A stretch of 64,000 nucleotides of DNA from Pseudomonadota bacterium (GCA_023436615.1 JAEZIO010000074.1:1-64000), one strand, 5' to 3'. Positions 15,861 to 25,142 are shown, counted from the stretch's first letter. Numbers and translations: made by a program. The notes: generated from the sequence alone by a model not told the origin.

Positions 15861-16498
15861 CGGCAGACCCCGGTTCGGGCCGCGGCCGCTTCATCAGCCT
15901 CGAAGGTGGGGAGGGCGTAGGCAAATCGACCCAGCTGCGCGCGCTCGCCGCGGCTCTTAGAGCGCGAGGGTTGGACGTGTTGGAGACCCGCGAGCCCGGC
16001 GGAAGCGCCGGAGCCGAGGCGATCCGGGATCTGCTGCTTCAGGGCGATGACAGCCGCTGGTCGATCCAGGCCGAGGCTCTGCTTTTCGCGGCGGCACGCG
16101 CCGACCACGCCGACAAGACGATCAGGCCGGCATTGGAGCGCGGCCAGTGGGTGCTCAGCGATCGCTTCATCGACTCATCGCTCGCCTATCAGGGCGGGGC
16201 CGGCGGCCTCGGGATCGAGCGCGTCCGCGAAATCCATCGCTTCGGCACCGGCGGCTTCCTCCCGGACAGGACACTGGTCCTGACGCTCGCACAGGGCGCC
16301 GAGCGAGCACGGGCGCGTGACGGCGAGAGTCCCGACCGGATCGGCGGCCGCGACGAGGTCTTCCACCGTCAAGTGGCGGCAGCGTTCAACATCATCGCGG
16401 CCGAGGAGCCGGATCGGGTCCGGCTGATCGACGCCTCGGGCGATGAGCGTGAGGTGACCGAACGGCTTCTGTGCGCGCTCGCGGACATCCTGCCGTGA
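15857..16498 (+). CDS. tmk: Thymidylate kinase
   Basis: A 213-residue enzyme that phosphorylates dTMP to dTDP. It shows the P-loop LEGGEGVGKSTQ, the ETREPGGSAGAE motif with the dTMP-binding DR/E region, LFAAARADH, and DRFIDSSLAYQG. The start GTG overlaps the carboxypeptidase stop (GTGA) and its own stop overlaps the holB start in the same way. This coupling is typical of the alphaproteobacterial tmk-holB pair. Confidence 0.97.
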   Translation: MTADPGSGRGRFISLEGGEGVGKSTQLRALAAALRARGLDVLETREPGGSAGAEAIRDLLLQGDDSRWSIQAEALLFAAARADHADKTIRPALERGQWVLSDRFIDSSLAYQGGAGGLGIERVREIHRFGTGGFLPDRTLVLTLAQGAERARARDGESPDRIGGRDEVFHRQVAAAFNIIAAEEPDRVRLIDASGDEREVTERLLCALADILP

Positions 16499-17457
16499 TC
16501 TTCGGGCACGACCCGCAGGTCGAGCAGTTTCGCCGCGCTTGGGATTCGCGCGCTCTTCATCATGCCTGGCTGGTGGCCGGCCCTCGCGGCACCGGAAAGG
16601 CGCATTTCGCGCGGACGGCGGCTGTTCGCATCCTCGCCGAGGCCGCGGGCCCCCCGTTCGATGCGCCCGCCCTCGAAACGCCCGAGGACCATCCGATCGC
16701 GAAGCTGGTCGCCGCCGGAAGCCATCCCGACATGCGCTGGCTCGAGCGGCTGGAGAATGAGAAGACCGGCAACGTCGCGCGCAACATCACCGTCGACCAG
16801 GTCCGCCAGCTCGCCGAGTTCCTGGGCCTAACCGCCGCCTTGTCGCCTTGGCGCGCCGTGGTCATCGACAGCATCGACGATCTCGAGCGATCGGCTGCCA
16901 ACGCGCTCCTCAAGATGCTCGAGGAGCCGCCTCCCAACACCATTTTTTTCCTTGTCAGCCACGCGCCGGGGAGACTGCTGCCGACGATCCGCTCGCGCTG
17001 CCGGCGTCTCGACCTCCATGCCCTCGATGACGACGCCATGACGTCAATCCTCGAAAGCCGGCTTCCAGATGCAACGGCCGCCGAGCGCCAAAGGCTCGTG
17101 TCCCTGGCGGGCGGGTCGGTCGGAACGGCGATGGCTTATGCGTCGCTCGACCTCGCGCCGCTGGAGGAGGCGGCACTAAACATCCTGCGCAATGGCGACC
17201 CCGACAACAGCAAGCGCTCCGCTCTCGCGGGCCAGCTTGCCCGAAAGGCGGCGTCCGACCGTTACGCCGCCTTTCTCGAGCTCCTTCCGACGCTGGTTGC
17301 GAGGGAGGCTCGAACCCTGGCCGAACCGCGGCGGGAGCGCGCGCTGGACGCGTACGACAAGGTTCGCGAACTCACGGCGGCCGCCCCGCGATTGTCGCTC
17401 GATCCCGCCGCCACGGTCTTTCAACTCGGCGGACTGCTGGCGTCGGTCAGCGACTAG
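16495..17457 (+). CDS. holB: DNA polymerase III subunit delta'
   Basis: A 320-residue clamp-loader subunit with an AAA+ fold: IFGHDPQVEQF start, GPRGTGKAHFAR (P-loop), ITVDQVRQLAEFL, VVIDSIDDLERSAANALLKMLEEPPP (Walker B and following helix) and SHAPGRLLPTIRSRCRR (SRC motif). The zinc-binding cysteines seen in many delta' proteins are absent, as in other alphaproteobacteria. The GTG start overlaps the tmk stop. It functions with tau and delta in loading the beta clamp. Confidence 0.95.
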   Translation: MIFGHDPQVEQFRRAWDSRALHHAWLVAGPRGTGKAHFARTAAVRILAEAAGPPFDAPALETPEDHPIAKLVAAGSHPDMRWLERLENEKTGNVARNITVDQVRQLAEFLGLTAALSPWRAVVIDSIDDLERSAANALLKMLEEPPPNTIFFLVSHAPGRLLPTIRSRCRRLDLHALDDDAMTSILESRLPDATAAERQRLVSLAGGSVGTAMAYASLDLAPLEEAALNILRNGDPDNSKRSALAGQLARKAASDRYAAFLELLPTLVAREARTLAEPRRERALDAYDKVRELTAAAPRLSLDPAATVFQLGGLLASVSD

Positions 17458-17501
17458 CGCCTTTCTTGAAGGGCAGGGGAGCCCCCGCTAGGGGCGAGGC
17501 G

Positions 17502-19013
17502 ATGGCCCAGCCCTTCTACATCACGACCGCGATCAATTACCCGAACGGGCCGCCGCACATCGGCCACGCCTATGAAGCGATCGCGGCCGACGTGATCGCG
17601 CGTTTCCAGCGCGCGCAGGGCAAGGACGTCCGATTTCAGACCGGCACCGACGAGCACGGCCTGAAGATGGCTCAGGCAGCGCGTGCGCAAGGCGTAGAGC
17701 CGCGAGACTTTGCTGATGAAATGTCGTCTCTTTTCCAGGACATGGACGAGCGACTTAACATTTCGTACGATCGCTTCATCCGCACGTCCGAACCGGCCCA
17801 TTACGAGGCGAGCCAGGCGATCTGGAGGGCGATGGAGGAGAGGGGGGACCTCTACCTCGACAGCTACGAGGGCTGGTATTCGGTTCGCGACGAAGCCTTT
17901 TACGAGCCCGACGAGCTCGCAGATGCCGAGGATGGCTCGAAGCTGTCGCCGCACGGAACGCCGGTCGAGTGGGTCGCTGAGGAAAGCTGGTTTTTCCGCC
18001 TGTCAGCCTACGGCCAGAAGCTACTCGACCATTATGCCGCCAATCCGGGCTTCATCCGTCCCGAGAGCCGCCGCAATGAAGTGGTCCGCTTCGTCGAGAG
18101 CGGCCTCAAGGACCTGAGCATTTCGCGGACCAGCTTCTCCTGGGGCGTGCCGGTGCCGGGAAGCAACCACCACGTGATGTACGTCTGGCTCGACGCGCTT
18201 ACCAACTACATCACCGGCCTCGGCTATCCCGACGACACCGAGCTGTGGAAGCGCTACTGGCCGGCCGACGTCCACTTGATCGGCAAGGACGTCGTGCGCT
18301 TTCACGCGGTCTATTGGCCCGCGTTCCTGATGTCGGCGGGCATCCCACTGCCGAAGCAGATTTACGGCCATGGCTTCCTGCTGAGCCGAGGCGAGAAGAT
18401 GTCCAAGAGCGTGGGCAATGTCGTCGATCCGCTGGCATTGGCCGAGCGCTTCGGAGTCGATGCGCTGCGCTATTTCCTCATGCGCGAAGTGCCGTTCGGC
18501 CAGGACGGGAGCTATTCGGCCGAAGCCATCGTCAACCGCGTCAACGCCGAGCTGGCCAACAGCTTCGGAAATCTCGCGCAGCGCTCCTTGTCCATGATCC
18601 ACAAGAATCTGGAGGGCGTCATCCCGGCGCCGGGCAAGGCCGACGAAGATGTCGACCTGCTGCGCAAGGTCGACGGAGCGGTCGAGGAGCTGACGATCCG
18701 GTTCGAGGAGTTTGCTTTCTCCGTCGGCCTGGAGGCGTGGATAGGGGCCGTGTTCGCCTGCAATGCCTATATCGATGCGGCCGCGCCCTGGACCCTTCGC
18801 AAGACCGACCCCGATCGAATGGCAGACGTGCTCGGGACGCTCGTCGCCGCTATCCGACGGCTCGCGCAAGCGGTGCTGCCCGTCATTCCGACTTCGGCAG
18901 AGAAGCTGATCGCGATCATCGACGACGGGCTGAGCGGCGGTCTCGCCCAGCCTACGCCGATCTTTCCGCGGCTGGAATTACCCGCGGCAGAAGAGGAGGG
19001 GGAGCCTCAGTGA
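17502..19013 (+). CDS. metG: Methionine-tRNA ligase
   Basis: A 503-residue class I aminoacyl-tRNA synthetase. It carries the HIGH signature as PPHIGHAYEA, the WLDALTNYITGLGYP segment, and KMSKS as GEKMSKSVGNVVDP. There is no four-cysteine zinc knuckle in the connective peptide and no C-terminal tRNA-binding domain, which fits the shorter MetG form of alphaproteobacteria. The ATG at 17502 is preceded by GGGGCGAGG. The stop overlaps the tatD start. Confidence 0.97.
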   Translation: MAQPFYITTAINYPNGPPHIGHAYEAIAADVIARFQRAQGKDVRFQTGTDEHGLKMAQAARAQGVEPRDFADEMSSLFQDMDERLNISYDRFIRTSEPAHYEASQAIWRAMEERGDLYLDSYEGWYSVRDEAFYEPDELADAEDGSKLSPHGTPVEWVAEESWFFRLSAYGQKLLDHYAANPGFIRPESRRNEVVRFVESGLKDLSISRTSFSWGVPVPGSNHHVMYVWLDALTNYITGLGYPDDTELWKRYWPADVHLIGKDVVRFHAVYWPAFLMSAGIPLPKQIYGHGFLLSRGEKMSKSVGNVVDPLALAERFGVDALRYFLMREVPFGQDGSYSAEAIVNRVNAELANSFGNLAQRSLSMIHKNLEGVIPAPGKADEDVDLLRKVDGAVEELTIRFEEFAFSVGLEAWIGAVFACNAYIDAAAPWTLRKTDPDRMADVLGTLVAAIRRLAQAVLPVIPTSAEKLIAIIDDGLSGGLAQPTPIFPRLELPAAEEEGEPQ

Positions 19014-19789
19014 CGCTCGTCGATAGCCACTGCCACCTCAACTACGAAGGCCTCGCGGAGCGGCAGGAGGAGGTGCTGGCGACGGCGCGGGAGTGCGGCG
19101 TCTGCGGGTTCCTGAACATCTCAACGAGACAGTCCGAATGGAATGACGTCATCGCGGTCGCGGAGCGCAACAAGGACGTGTGGGCGACCGTGGGAGTTCA
19201 CCCGCACGAGGCCGACTCGCACGCCGATCTCGGTGCATCGGCACTGGTGGAGGCGGCAACCCATCCGCGTGTGATCGCGATCGGGGAATGCGGGCTCGAT
19301 TATCACTACGATAAGTCCGACCGGGCGTCCCAGCGCGAGCGTTTCCAGGCGCATATCGATGCCGCCCGCGACTCTGGCCTGCCGCTCGTGGTCCACACCC
19401 GCGATGCGGAGCAGGATACCGCCGACATGATCGAGCGCGCCGTGACGGAGGGCGGCGTCACCGGCGTCCTGCACTGCTTCACCGGCAGCGCCCAGCTCGC
19501 GTCTAAGGCTCTTGAACTCGGCTTTTTCATCTCGCTGTCCGGTATCGTGACGTTCAAGAACGCTCGCGACCTCCAGGAAACAGCCAAGGCGATTCCGCTC
19601 GATCGCCTGCTCGTCGAAACCGATTCCCCGTTCCTCGCGCCGGTGCCGCACCGCGGGAAGGTCTGCGAGCCGGCGTTCGTCGCGGACACGGCTGCCTTCG
19701 TCGCCGAGCTTCGGAGCGACGACCCGTCAGCGCTCGCCGAAGCAACGAGCGCGAATTTCTATCGATTGTTCGCCAAGGCTGCGGCTTGA
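19010..19789 (+). CDS. TatD family metal-dependent hydrolase
   Basis: A 259-residue TIM-barrel protein with the metal ligands of TatD/YcfH: DSHCHLNY at the start, GVHPHEA, IGECGLDYHY, PLVVHTRDA, HCFTGS and VETDSPFLAP. Family members are 3'-5' exonucleases or D-aminoacyl-tRNA deacylases; its exact substrate is not determined. The GTG start overlaps the metG stop, and the stop TGA is shared with the TTG start of the following MBL gene. Confidence 0.93.
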   Translation: MTLVDSHCHLNYEGLAERQEEVLATARECGVCGFLNISTRQSEWNDVIAVAERNKDVWATVGVHPHEADSHADLGASALVEAATHPRVIAIGECGLDYHYDKSDRASQRERFQAHIDAARDSGLPLVVHTRDAEQDTADMIERAVTEGGVTGVLHCFTGSAQLASKALELGFFISLSGIVTFKNARDLQETAKAIPLDRLLVETDSPFLAPVPHRGKVCEPAFVADTAAFVAELRSDDPSALAEATSANFYRLFAKAAA

Positions 19790-20553
19790 AGGTCAGGGTC
19801 CTGGGCTGCGGGACTTCGACCGGCGTTCCGAAGATCGGCAACGACTGGGGCAAGTGCGATCCAAGCGAGCGCCGGAACCGGCGGCTGAGGAGCTCGATCC
19901 TTGTAGAAAGCGCGGGCGAGCGGATGCTCGTGGATTGCGGGCCGGATCTCCGGGAACAGCTTCTCACGGCGGGGGTGGGCGCCCTGCACGCGCTCGTAGT
20001 AACCCATGCGCATGGCGACCACTGCCACGGGATCGACGAACTTCGCCCCGTCGCGCAGCTCCTCGGACGCCCGGTTCCGCTTCACGCGCGCGCGCATGTC
20101 ATCGACGAGCTCGCGCACCGCTTCGGCTATGCGTTCGAGCGGTCCGACTTCTACGCGCCGATCGTTGACGCGCGGCCTCTCGAAGCAGACCTTTGCTGGG
20201 GCGATGTCCGCGTCCGCTTCGTCGACCAGCCGCACGGCGGGCCCACGTCGCTTGGCCTGCGCTTCGACGAAGGCGATCGGTCTTTAGGATATGCCATAGA
20301 TTTCAGCACGTTGAGCGATGACATGGCAGCGCTGTATCAGGGCGTCGAGGTCTGGATCGCCGACTGCCTGACACGACAGCCACACCCCACCCACATGCAT
20401 CTCGACGCACTCCTCGCGGAAGCGCGCAACCTTCGCGTCGGTCAGCTGTATCTCGTCCACATGGGGAACGGCCTCGATTATCGCACGCTTGTCGACGAGC
20501 TCCCGGACTGGGCGGCGCCGGCCTATGATGGAATGGAGATCGAGCTGCCGTGA
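19786..20553 (+). CDS. MBL fold metallo-hydrolase (PhnP-like)
   Basis: A 255-residue metallo-beta-lactamase fold enzyme. Visible motifs are LGCGTSTGVPKIGN near the N-terminus, VTHAHGDHCHGID (the HxHxDH metal site), DQPHGG, GYAIDFSTLSDD and YLVHMGNGLDY. The GTSTGVP start is typical of the group resembling phosphoribosyl cyclic phosphodiesterase PhnP; a phosphodiesterase activity is likely but the substrate is unknown. The gene follows tatD with a TTGA overlap and leads into an aspartic protease gene with a GTGA overlap. Confidence 0.9.
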   Translation: MKVRVLGCGTSTGVPKIGNDWGKCDPSERRNRRLRSSILVESAGERMLVDCGPDLREQLLTAGVGALHALVVTHAHGDHCHGIDELRPVAQLLGRPVPLHARAHVIDELAHRFGYAFERSDFYAPIVDARPLEADLCWGDVRVRFVDQPHGGPTSLGLRFDEGDRSLGYAIDFSTLSDDMAALYQGVEVWIADCLTRQPHPTHMHLDALLAEARNLRVGQLYLVHMGNGLDYRTLVDELPDWAAPAYDGMEIELP

Positions 20554-21137
20554 CCAACGACCTGATGCTCGGCAGCGTCTACATCCTGATGGCCATGATG
20601 CTTGTCCTGGGATCGCTCATGACCCGGCGGGAGCGTTTTTCGAGGCTGTTGACCTACGCGCTGGCGTGGATCGCGATTTTCGGCGCCGGCTTCGTCCTGT
20701 TCACCTTCAGGGACAATCTCGACTGGGTGTGGCAGCGCGTCCGCGCCGAGGCGACCGGGCAGCCGGTCCACCAGGGTAAGGAGCTCCGAATTCCGATGGC
20801 GATCGACGGCCATTTCTGGGTCGAGGCGCTGGTCAACGGGCAAAGAGTGAAGTTCCTGGTCGACAGCGGCGCGACGATGACGACCATCGACCGCAACACC
20901 GCGCAGCGGGCGGGAGTGCGGATCAGCCCAACGGCCAACCAGATCGTCCGCACTGGTAACGGCTTCGTCCGCGTCGCCAGCGGCCGCGCGCGCGATTTGC
21001 AAGTCGGAACGATCGAGCGCCGCGACTTCGCGCTGCACATCGCGGACAACGACGATCTCAACGTTCTCGGCATGAATTTCCTGTCGACGCTCGAGCGGTG
21101 GGGCGTCGAGGGGCGCTGGCTGGTGCTCGTCCCCTGA
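20550..21137 (+). CDS. Clan AA (retropepsin-like) aspartic protease, membrane-anchored
   Basis: A 195-residue protein with two N-terminal membrane segments (SVYILMAMMLVLGSLM and LAWIAIFGAGFVLFTF) followed by a retropepsin-like domain: FLVDSGATMTTIDRNTA has the catalytic DSGA, and LNVLGMNFLS matches the second conserved segment. The single DSG motif implies a dimeric active enzyme, likely facing the periplasm. This is the TIGR02281-type family frequent in alphaproteobacteria; its substrates are unknown. It closes the dac-tmk-holB-metG-tatD cluster. Confidence 0.88.
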   Translation: MTNDLMLGSVYILMAMMLVLGSLMTRRERFSRLLTYALAWIAIFGAGFVLFTFRDNLDWVWQRVRAEATGQPVHQGKELRIPMAIDGHFWVEALVNGQRVKFLVDSGATMTTIDRNTAQRAGVRISPTANQIVRTGNGFVRVASGRARDLQVGTIERRDFALHIADNDDLNVLGMNFLSTLERWGVEGRWLVLVP

Positions 21138-21184
21138 TGGTGCTGGAGGTTTACATAATACATATTATCAGACTTAGTGAGTAC

Positions 21185-21200
21185 GGGGCGTATCCGCCCC
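21185..21200 (+). terminator. GC hairpin between protease and mazG
   Basis: GGGGCG and CGCCCC pair around a TATC loop between the protease stop and the mazG start. No T-run follows, so a factor-independent terminator is not certain. The same spacer also has an AT-rich 14-base palindrome at 21155-21168 (ATAATA/TATTAT). Confidence 0.35.
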
Positions 21201-21213
21201 GCCGGGTCGCCCC

Positions 21214-21951
21214 GTGAACCTCGAGCGGCTCGTCACGATCATGCGGCGCCTTCGCGATCCCGCGCGCGGCTGCTCATGGGATTTACAGCAGAGCTTCGAA
21301 ACGATCGCGCCGTACACGATCGAGGAAGCCTATGAAGTTGCGGACGCGATCGACCGCTGCGACATGGAAGCCCTCGCCGACGAGCTCGGCGACCTTCAGC
21401 TCCAGGTCGTCTTCCACACGCAAATGGCGGAAGAGCTTGGCCATTTCTCGCTAGATGACGTCATCGGACGCATTTGCGACAAACTCGAGCGCCGCCATCC
21501 GCATATCTTCGGCGATGCCGCTGAGAGTCCCGGCTGGGATGCAATCAAGGCAGCCGAGCGCGAGCGGCAGGCGGATGAAAGCGCCTTGGCCGGCGTTGCC
21601 AACGCCCTGCCCGCGCTTGACCGCGCCGCCAAGTTGCAGCGGCGAGCAGCGCGCACCGGCTTCGACTGGCCGGATCCGAGCGGCGCACGCGCAAAGGTCG
21701 ACGAAGAGCTGGAAGAACTGGACCGGGAAAGCGATCAGACGCGGCGCGAGGAGGAGCTGGGCGACCTGCTGTTTGCCGTCGTGAACCTCGCACGACATCT
21801 CAACATTGACCCCGAAGAGGCTCTGCGCCAAGCCAACCGGAAGTTCGAAACGCGATTCCGCTCGATCGAGAAGGCTCCGGGCTTCGAAGCGATGACGCTG
21901 GAGGAAAAAGAGGAGCTCTGGCGCGGCGCAAAGACCGCTCAGAGCGACTGA
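21214..21951 (+). CDS. mazG: Nucleoside triphosphate pyrophosphohydrolase MazG
   Basis: A 245-residue housekeeping pyrophosphatase with two MazG domains. The N-terminal domain has EEAYEVADAID...LADELGDLQLQVVFH (EExxE and ExxD metal motifs), and the C-terminal domain has VDEELEELD...EEELGDLLFAVVNLAR. It hydrolyses NTPs to NMP and pyrophosphate. The start is GTG at 21214. Its last 13 bases overlap convergently with the end of hflX. Confidence 0.96.
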   Translation: MNLERLVTIMRRLRDPARGCSWDLQQSFETIAPYTIEEAYEVADAIDRCDMEALADELGDLQLQVVFHTQMAEELGHFSLDDVIGRICDKLERRHPHIFGDAAESPGWDAIKAAERERQADESALAGVANALPALDRAAKLQRRAARTGFDWPDPSGARAKVDEELEELDRESDQTRREEELGDLLFAVVNLARHLNIDPEEALRQANRKFETRFRSIEKAPGFEAMTLEEKEELWRGAKTAQSD

Positions 21952-23249
21952 AACCGTGCCCAATTCTCCGGCGACAGCCGCACCTGCAGGTCCACCTCGC
22001 TGTCGCGCGTTTGCTGGTGGATGACGTCACCGCGTGCATGCAGCCACGCAATCTTGCCGCCGTCGCCGGCCGGAAGGCTGATCCGATGGAGCTGCGCCCC
22101 TTCGTGAAGGCGATGCGCCATTCGCTCGCGAAGACCGTCGAGACCGAAGCCGGTGGTTGCGGAGATCGGGACGACATCCTCCCGGCGCCCGGCCTCTGCG
22201 AGCAATGCATCGCGTTCGGCATCTAAAAGCAGGTCGACCTTGTTCCACGCCTCGATCCGCGGCGGCCCCTGCTCGTCGTCCGGGCCCACGCCTAACTGCG
22301 CAAGCACCGCCTCGACATCGTCGCGCTGCGCGTCACGGTCCGGATGGGCCATGTCGCGCACATGGACGAGGAGGTCGGCCGAGGCGACCTCCTCGAGGGT
22401 CGCGCGAAATGCCGCGACGAGCTGTGTTGGCAGGTCCGAGACGAAACCCACCGTGTCGGATAGGATCGCCTTGTCGAAGCCCGGCAGCTTGACGTCACGC
22501 ATCGTGGGATCGAGCGTTGCGAACAGCATGTCTTCAGCGAGGACGCCGCCGCCTGTCATGCGATTGAAAAGCGTCGATTTTCCCGCATTCGTGTAACCGA
22601 CCAGGGCAACGACCGGCCACGGCGCGCGCTGCCTTCGTCCGCGGTGAAGCGTCCGCGTGCGCTTGACCTGCTCGAGCTCGCGTCGGATGCGGGCCATGCG
22701 GTCGCGGATCATCCGCCGGTCGGCCTCGATCTGCGTTTCGCCGGGGCCGCCCAGGAAGCCGAAGCCGCCGCGCTGCCGCTCGAGGTGGGTCCAGCTGCGC
22801 ACAAGGCGCCCTGCCTGGTAATCGAGGTGTGCGAGCTCGACCTGGAGCCGACCTTCGGCCGTTGCCGCGCGTTCGCCGAAAATCTCGAGGATAAGCCCTG
22901 TCCGGTCTATGACCTTCGTGCCCGCTTGCTCCTCGAGCGACTTTTGCTGGACCGGCGTGAGCGGCGCGTCGACGACGAGCAGCGCCGCCTCCTGATCCTT
23001 GGCCATTTCGGCGATGTCTTCGACCTGCCCCTTGCCGAGCAAGGTGGCGGGGCGGAGCGCGCGCAGCCGGAAAGTGCGTCTCGCGACGACTTCGATGCCG
23101 ATGGCCTCGGCCAGCCCCACCGCTTCTTCGAGCCGTGCCTCGGCCGAACGGCTGTCCCCCTGCCCCACGCGGTTGACGCCGATCACCATGGCGCGTTCGC
23201 CGCGGGTGACGTCATGCGCGCCGGGGCTGTCCGCGATTGTGACCGTCAT
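21939..23249 (-). CDS. hflX: GTPase HflX
   Basis: A 436-residue ribosome-associated GTPase. The N-terminal glycine-rich HflX domain contains GGFGFLGGPGETQIEADRR and the G domain contains GYTNAGKSTLFNR (P-loop, about residue 218), a DTVGFVSDLP G3 region, HVRDMAHPD, and NKVD. HflX splits stalled ribosomes. Its start overlaps the hfq stop by 4 bases, the widespread hfq-hflX pairing. Confidence 0.97.
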   Translation of the reverse strand: MTVTIADSPGAHDVTRGERAMVIGVNRVGQGDSRSAEARLEEAVGLAEAIGIEVVARRTFRLRALRPATLLGKGQVEDIAEMAKDQEAALLVVDAPLTPVQQKSLEEQAGTKVIDRTGLILEIFGERAATAEGRLQVELAHLDYQAGRLVRSWTHLERQRGGFGFLGGPGETQIEADRRMIRDRMARIRRELEQVKRTRTLHRGRRQRAPWPVVALVGYTNAGKSTLFNRMTGGGVLAEDMLFATLDPTMRDVKLPGFDKAILSDTVGFVSDLPTQLVAAFRATLEEVASADLLVHVRDMAHPDRDAQRDDVEAVLAQLGVGPDDEQGPPRIEAWNKVDLLLDAERDALLAEAGRREDVVPISATTGFGLDGLRERMAHRLHEGAQLHRISLPAGDGGKIAWLHARGDVIHQQTRDSEVDLQVRLSPENWARFQSL

Positions 23250-23731
23250 TCGTCTTCAGGCTCCTCGTCGGAATCATCGCCGAGCGAGAGCGAATGTTCC
23301 GGCTGAAGGGTCGAGATCGCGTGCTTGTAGACGAGTTGCACCTGGGCCGAACGCTCCAGCAGCAACGAGAACTGATCGTGGGCAGTCACGATACCCTGCA
23401 GCATCACCCCGTTGACGAGGAACACGGTCATCCGCTGCTGCTCGCGCGTCGCGGCGGACAGGAAGCTTTGCTGCAGGTTCGCCTTGCTCGCCGTCTCCGA
23501 CGCGTTCAAATCGCCCAGGTCGAGCGGCCGCGACGGCATCACCGTCGAAATCGAATGCTTGTAGACCAGCTGCGTTTGGCCATCGCGCCGCAGCAGCAGC
23601 GAAAAGGCGTCGAACCAGGTCACGACCCCCTGCAGCTTCACGCCTTTGAGCAGAAAGATGGTGAGCGGCGCCTTCGACTTGCGCGCGCTGTTCAGGAAAC
23701 GATCCTGGAGGCTGACCGGCTTCGCGCTCAT
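23246..23731 (-). CDS. hfq: RNA chaperone Hfq, tandem double-domain form
   Basis: A 161-residue protein with two complete Sm-like Hfq domains in one chain. Domain 1 (about 5-70) has LQDRFLNSARKS, FLLKGVKLQGVVTWFDAFS and LVYKHSISTVMP. Domain 2 (about 83-147) has LQQSFLSAATREQQ, FLVNGVMLQGIVTAHDQFS and LVYKHAISTLQP. Usual Hfq is 70-110 residues and forms a hexamer, so a ring of three such chains is the natural inference. An acidic tail (DDSDEEPEDE) follows. Both domains keep the YKH motif of the proximal RNA site. It sits between ntrX and hflX, and the protein mediates pairing of small RNAs with mRNA. Confidence 0.97.
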   Translation of the reverse strand: MSAKPVSLQDRFLNSARKSKAPLTIFLLKGVKLQGVVTWFDAFSLLLRRDGQTQLVYKHSISTVMPSRPLDLGDLNASETASKANLQQSFLSAATREQQRMTVFLVNGVMLQGIVTAHDQFSLLLERSAQVQLVYKHAISTLQPEHSLSLGDDSDEEPEDE

Positions 23732-23750
23732 TGCTGACGGGCGCTTCGCC

Positions 23751-25130
23751 CTACTCCTCGTCCCGCTTGTCGCCGATGCCGAGCGCTTTCAGTTTGCGAT
23801 GAAGCGCCGACCGTTCCATGCCGATGAACGATGCCGTTCGGGAGATGTTGCCGGAAAATCGGCGGATCTGGATCTTGAGATACTCGCGCTCGAACGACTC
23901 GCGAGCCTCGCGCAGCGGACTGCCCATGATCGTCATGGTCTGGCTGGAGAATCCGGCGGACCCCTGGCTTTCGAGGATTTCCGCAGGAAGCATGTCCGCC
24001 TCGATCCGCTCGACGCGCTCGCACGGAGCGAGGATCACGGTTCGCTCGATGATGTTGCGAAGCTGGCGAACATTGCCCGGCCAGTCGTGCGCCTGAAGCG
24101 CCGCGACGGCTTCGTCCGAAAGGATTGGCGCGGGGATGCGCCGGTCAGCGGCGAAGCGCGCCAGGAAATGATTGGCGAGCTCCGGGATGTCCTCGCGGCG
24201 TTCCCGAAGCGGCGGCAAGCGCACGGGAACGACGTTGAGCCGGTAGAACAGGTCCTCGCGGAAGCGGCCTTCGGCGATTTCCTGCGCGAGATCGCGCGAG
24301 GTTGCTGAAAGCACCCGCACGTCCACCTTCACGGGTCGCTGACCGCCGACGCGATGATAGCTCTGGTCGGTCAGCACTCTCAGGATCTTCGCCTGGGTCG
24401 TCGGCGGCATGTCCGCGATCTCATCGAGGAAAAGGGTGCCGCCGTGCGCCTGCTCGAGAAGGCCGGGCCGACTGACGTCGTCGCTGTCGACGCCGAACAG
24501 TTCCTCCTCGACACGCTCGGGAGTCATCATTGCCGCCGAAACGACCACGAACGGGCCGTTCGAGCGCGTGCTCCACTGGTGGATGGTCCGCGCCGCGACT
24601 TCCTTGCCGACGCCGGCTGGTCCTGTGATCAACACGCGGCTGCCGGTCGGAGCGACGCGCTTCAGTGTCGCCCGCACCGTGTTGATCGCGATCGAACTGC
24701 CGCTCAGCACTTCCTGGTGGACGATGTGCTGGCGAAGGCTCTCGTTCTCGCGGCGCAGGCGCTCGGTCTCGGTTGCGCGCGCGACGAGATGAAGCAGATG
24801 GCCCGCCTCGAACGGCTTTTCGATGAAGTCGACGGCCCCTTCCCTCACCGCGGCAACGGCCGTGTCGAGGTTGCCGTGGCCGGAAATCATGAGCACCGGC
24901 AGGCTCGGGTCGTTGCGCTTCAGCTCCTGCAGCAGCTGCAGCCCGTCGAGCCGCGAACCTTGAAGCCAGACGTCGAGAAGCACGAGCGACGGGCGCCGGT
25001 CCTTGATCGCCTCGATCGTCGAGGTGCTGTCGGCCGCGGTGCGGACGGAATAGCCTTCGTCCTCGAGCACTCCGCTCACGAGTTCGCGGATATCCTCCTC
25101 ATCGTCCACGACCAGCACTTCCAGTGCCAT
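23751..25130 (-). CDS. ntrX: Response regulator NtrX
   Basis: A 459-residue NtrC-family regulator. It has an intact receiver (VVDDEEDIRE, phospho-Asp in LVLLDVWLQG, EKPF), an AAA+ domain (GPAGVGKE P-loop, GGTLFLDEIADMP) and a C-terminal Fis-type helix-turn-helix (ISRTASFIGMERSALHRKLK). After EELFG the sequence reads VDSDDVSRPGLLEQ, so the GAFTGA loop that contacts sigma-54 is missing. The ATG at 25130 has AAGGAG 8 bases upstream. It is the partner of NtrY, 12 bases downstream of it, and this pair responds to nitrogen or redox conditions in alphaproteobacteria. Confidence 0.95.
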   Translation of the reverse strand: MALEVLVVDDEEDIRELVSGVLEDEGYSVRTAADSTSTIEAIKDRRPSLVLLDVWLQGSRLDGLQLLQELKRNDPSLPVLMISGHGNLDTAVAAVREGAVDFIEKPFEAGHLLHLVARATETERLRRENESLRQHIVHQEVLSGSSIAINTVRATLKRVAPTGSRVLITGPAGVGKEVAARTIHQWSTRSNGPFVVVSAAMMTPERVEEELFGVDSDDVSRPGLLEQAHGGTLFLDEIADMPPTTQAKILRVLTDQSYHRVGGQRPVKVDVRVLSATSRDLAQEIAEGRFREDLFYRLNVVPVRLPPLRERREDIPELANHFLARFAADRRIPAPILSDEAVAALQAHDWPGNVRQLRNIIERTVILAPCERVERIEADMLPAEILESQGSAGFSSQTMTIMGSPLREARESFEREYLKIQIRRFSGNISRTASFIGMERSALHRKLKALGIGDKRDEE

Positions 25131-25142
25131 CAGCAACGCTCC

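Noticed and set aside
21155..21168. AT-rich palindrome ATAATACATATTAT as an operator or promoter
   Set aside because: It is the only AT-rich patch between two genes, could be chance in such sequence, and has no second copy or matching -35 at proper distance.
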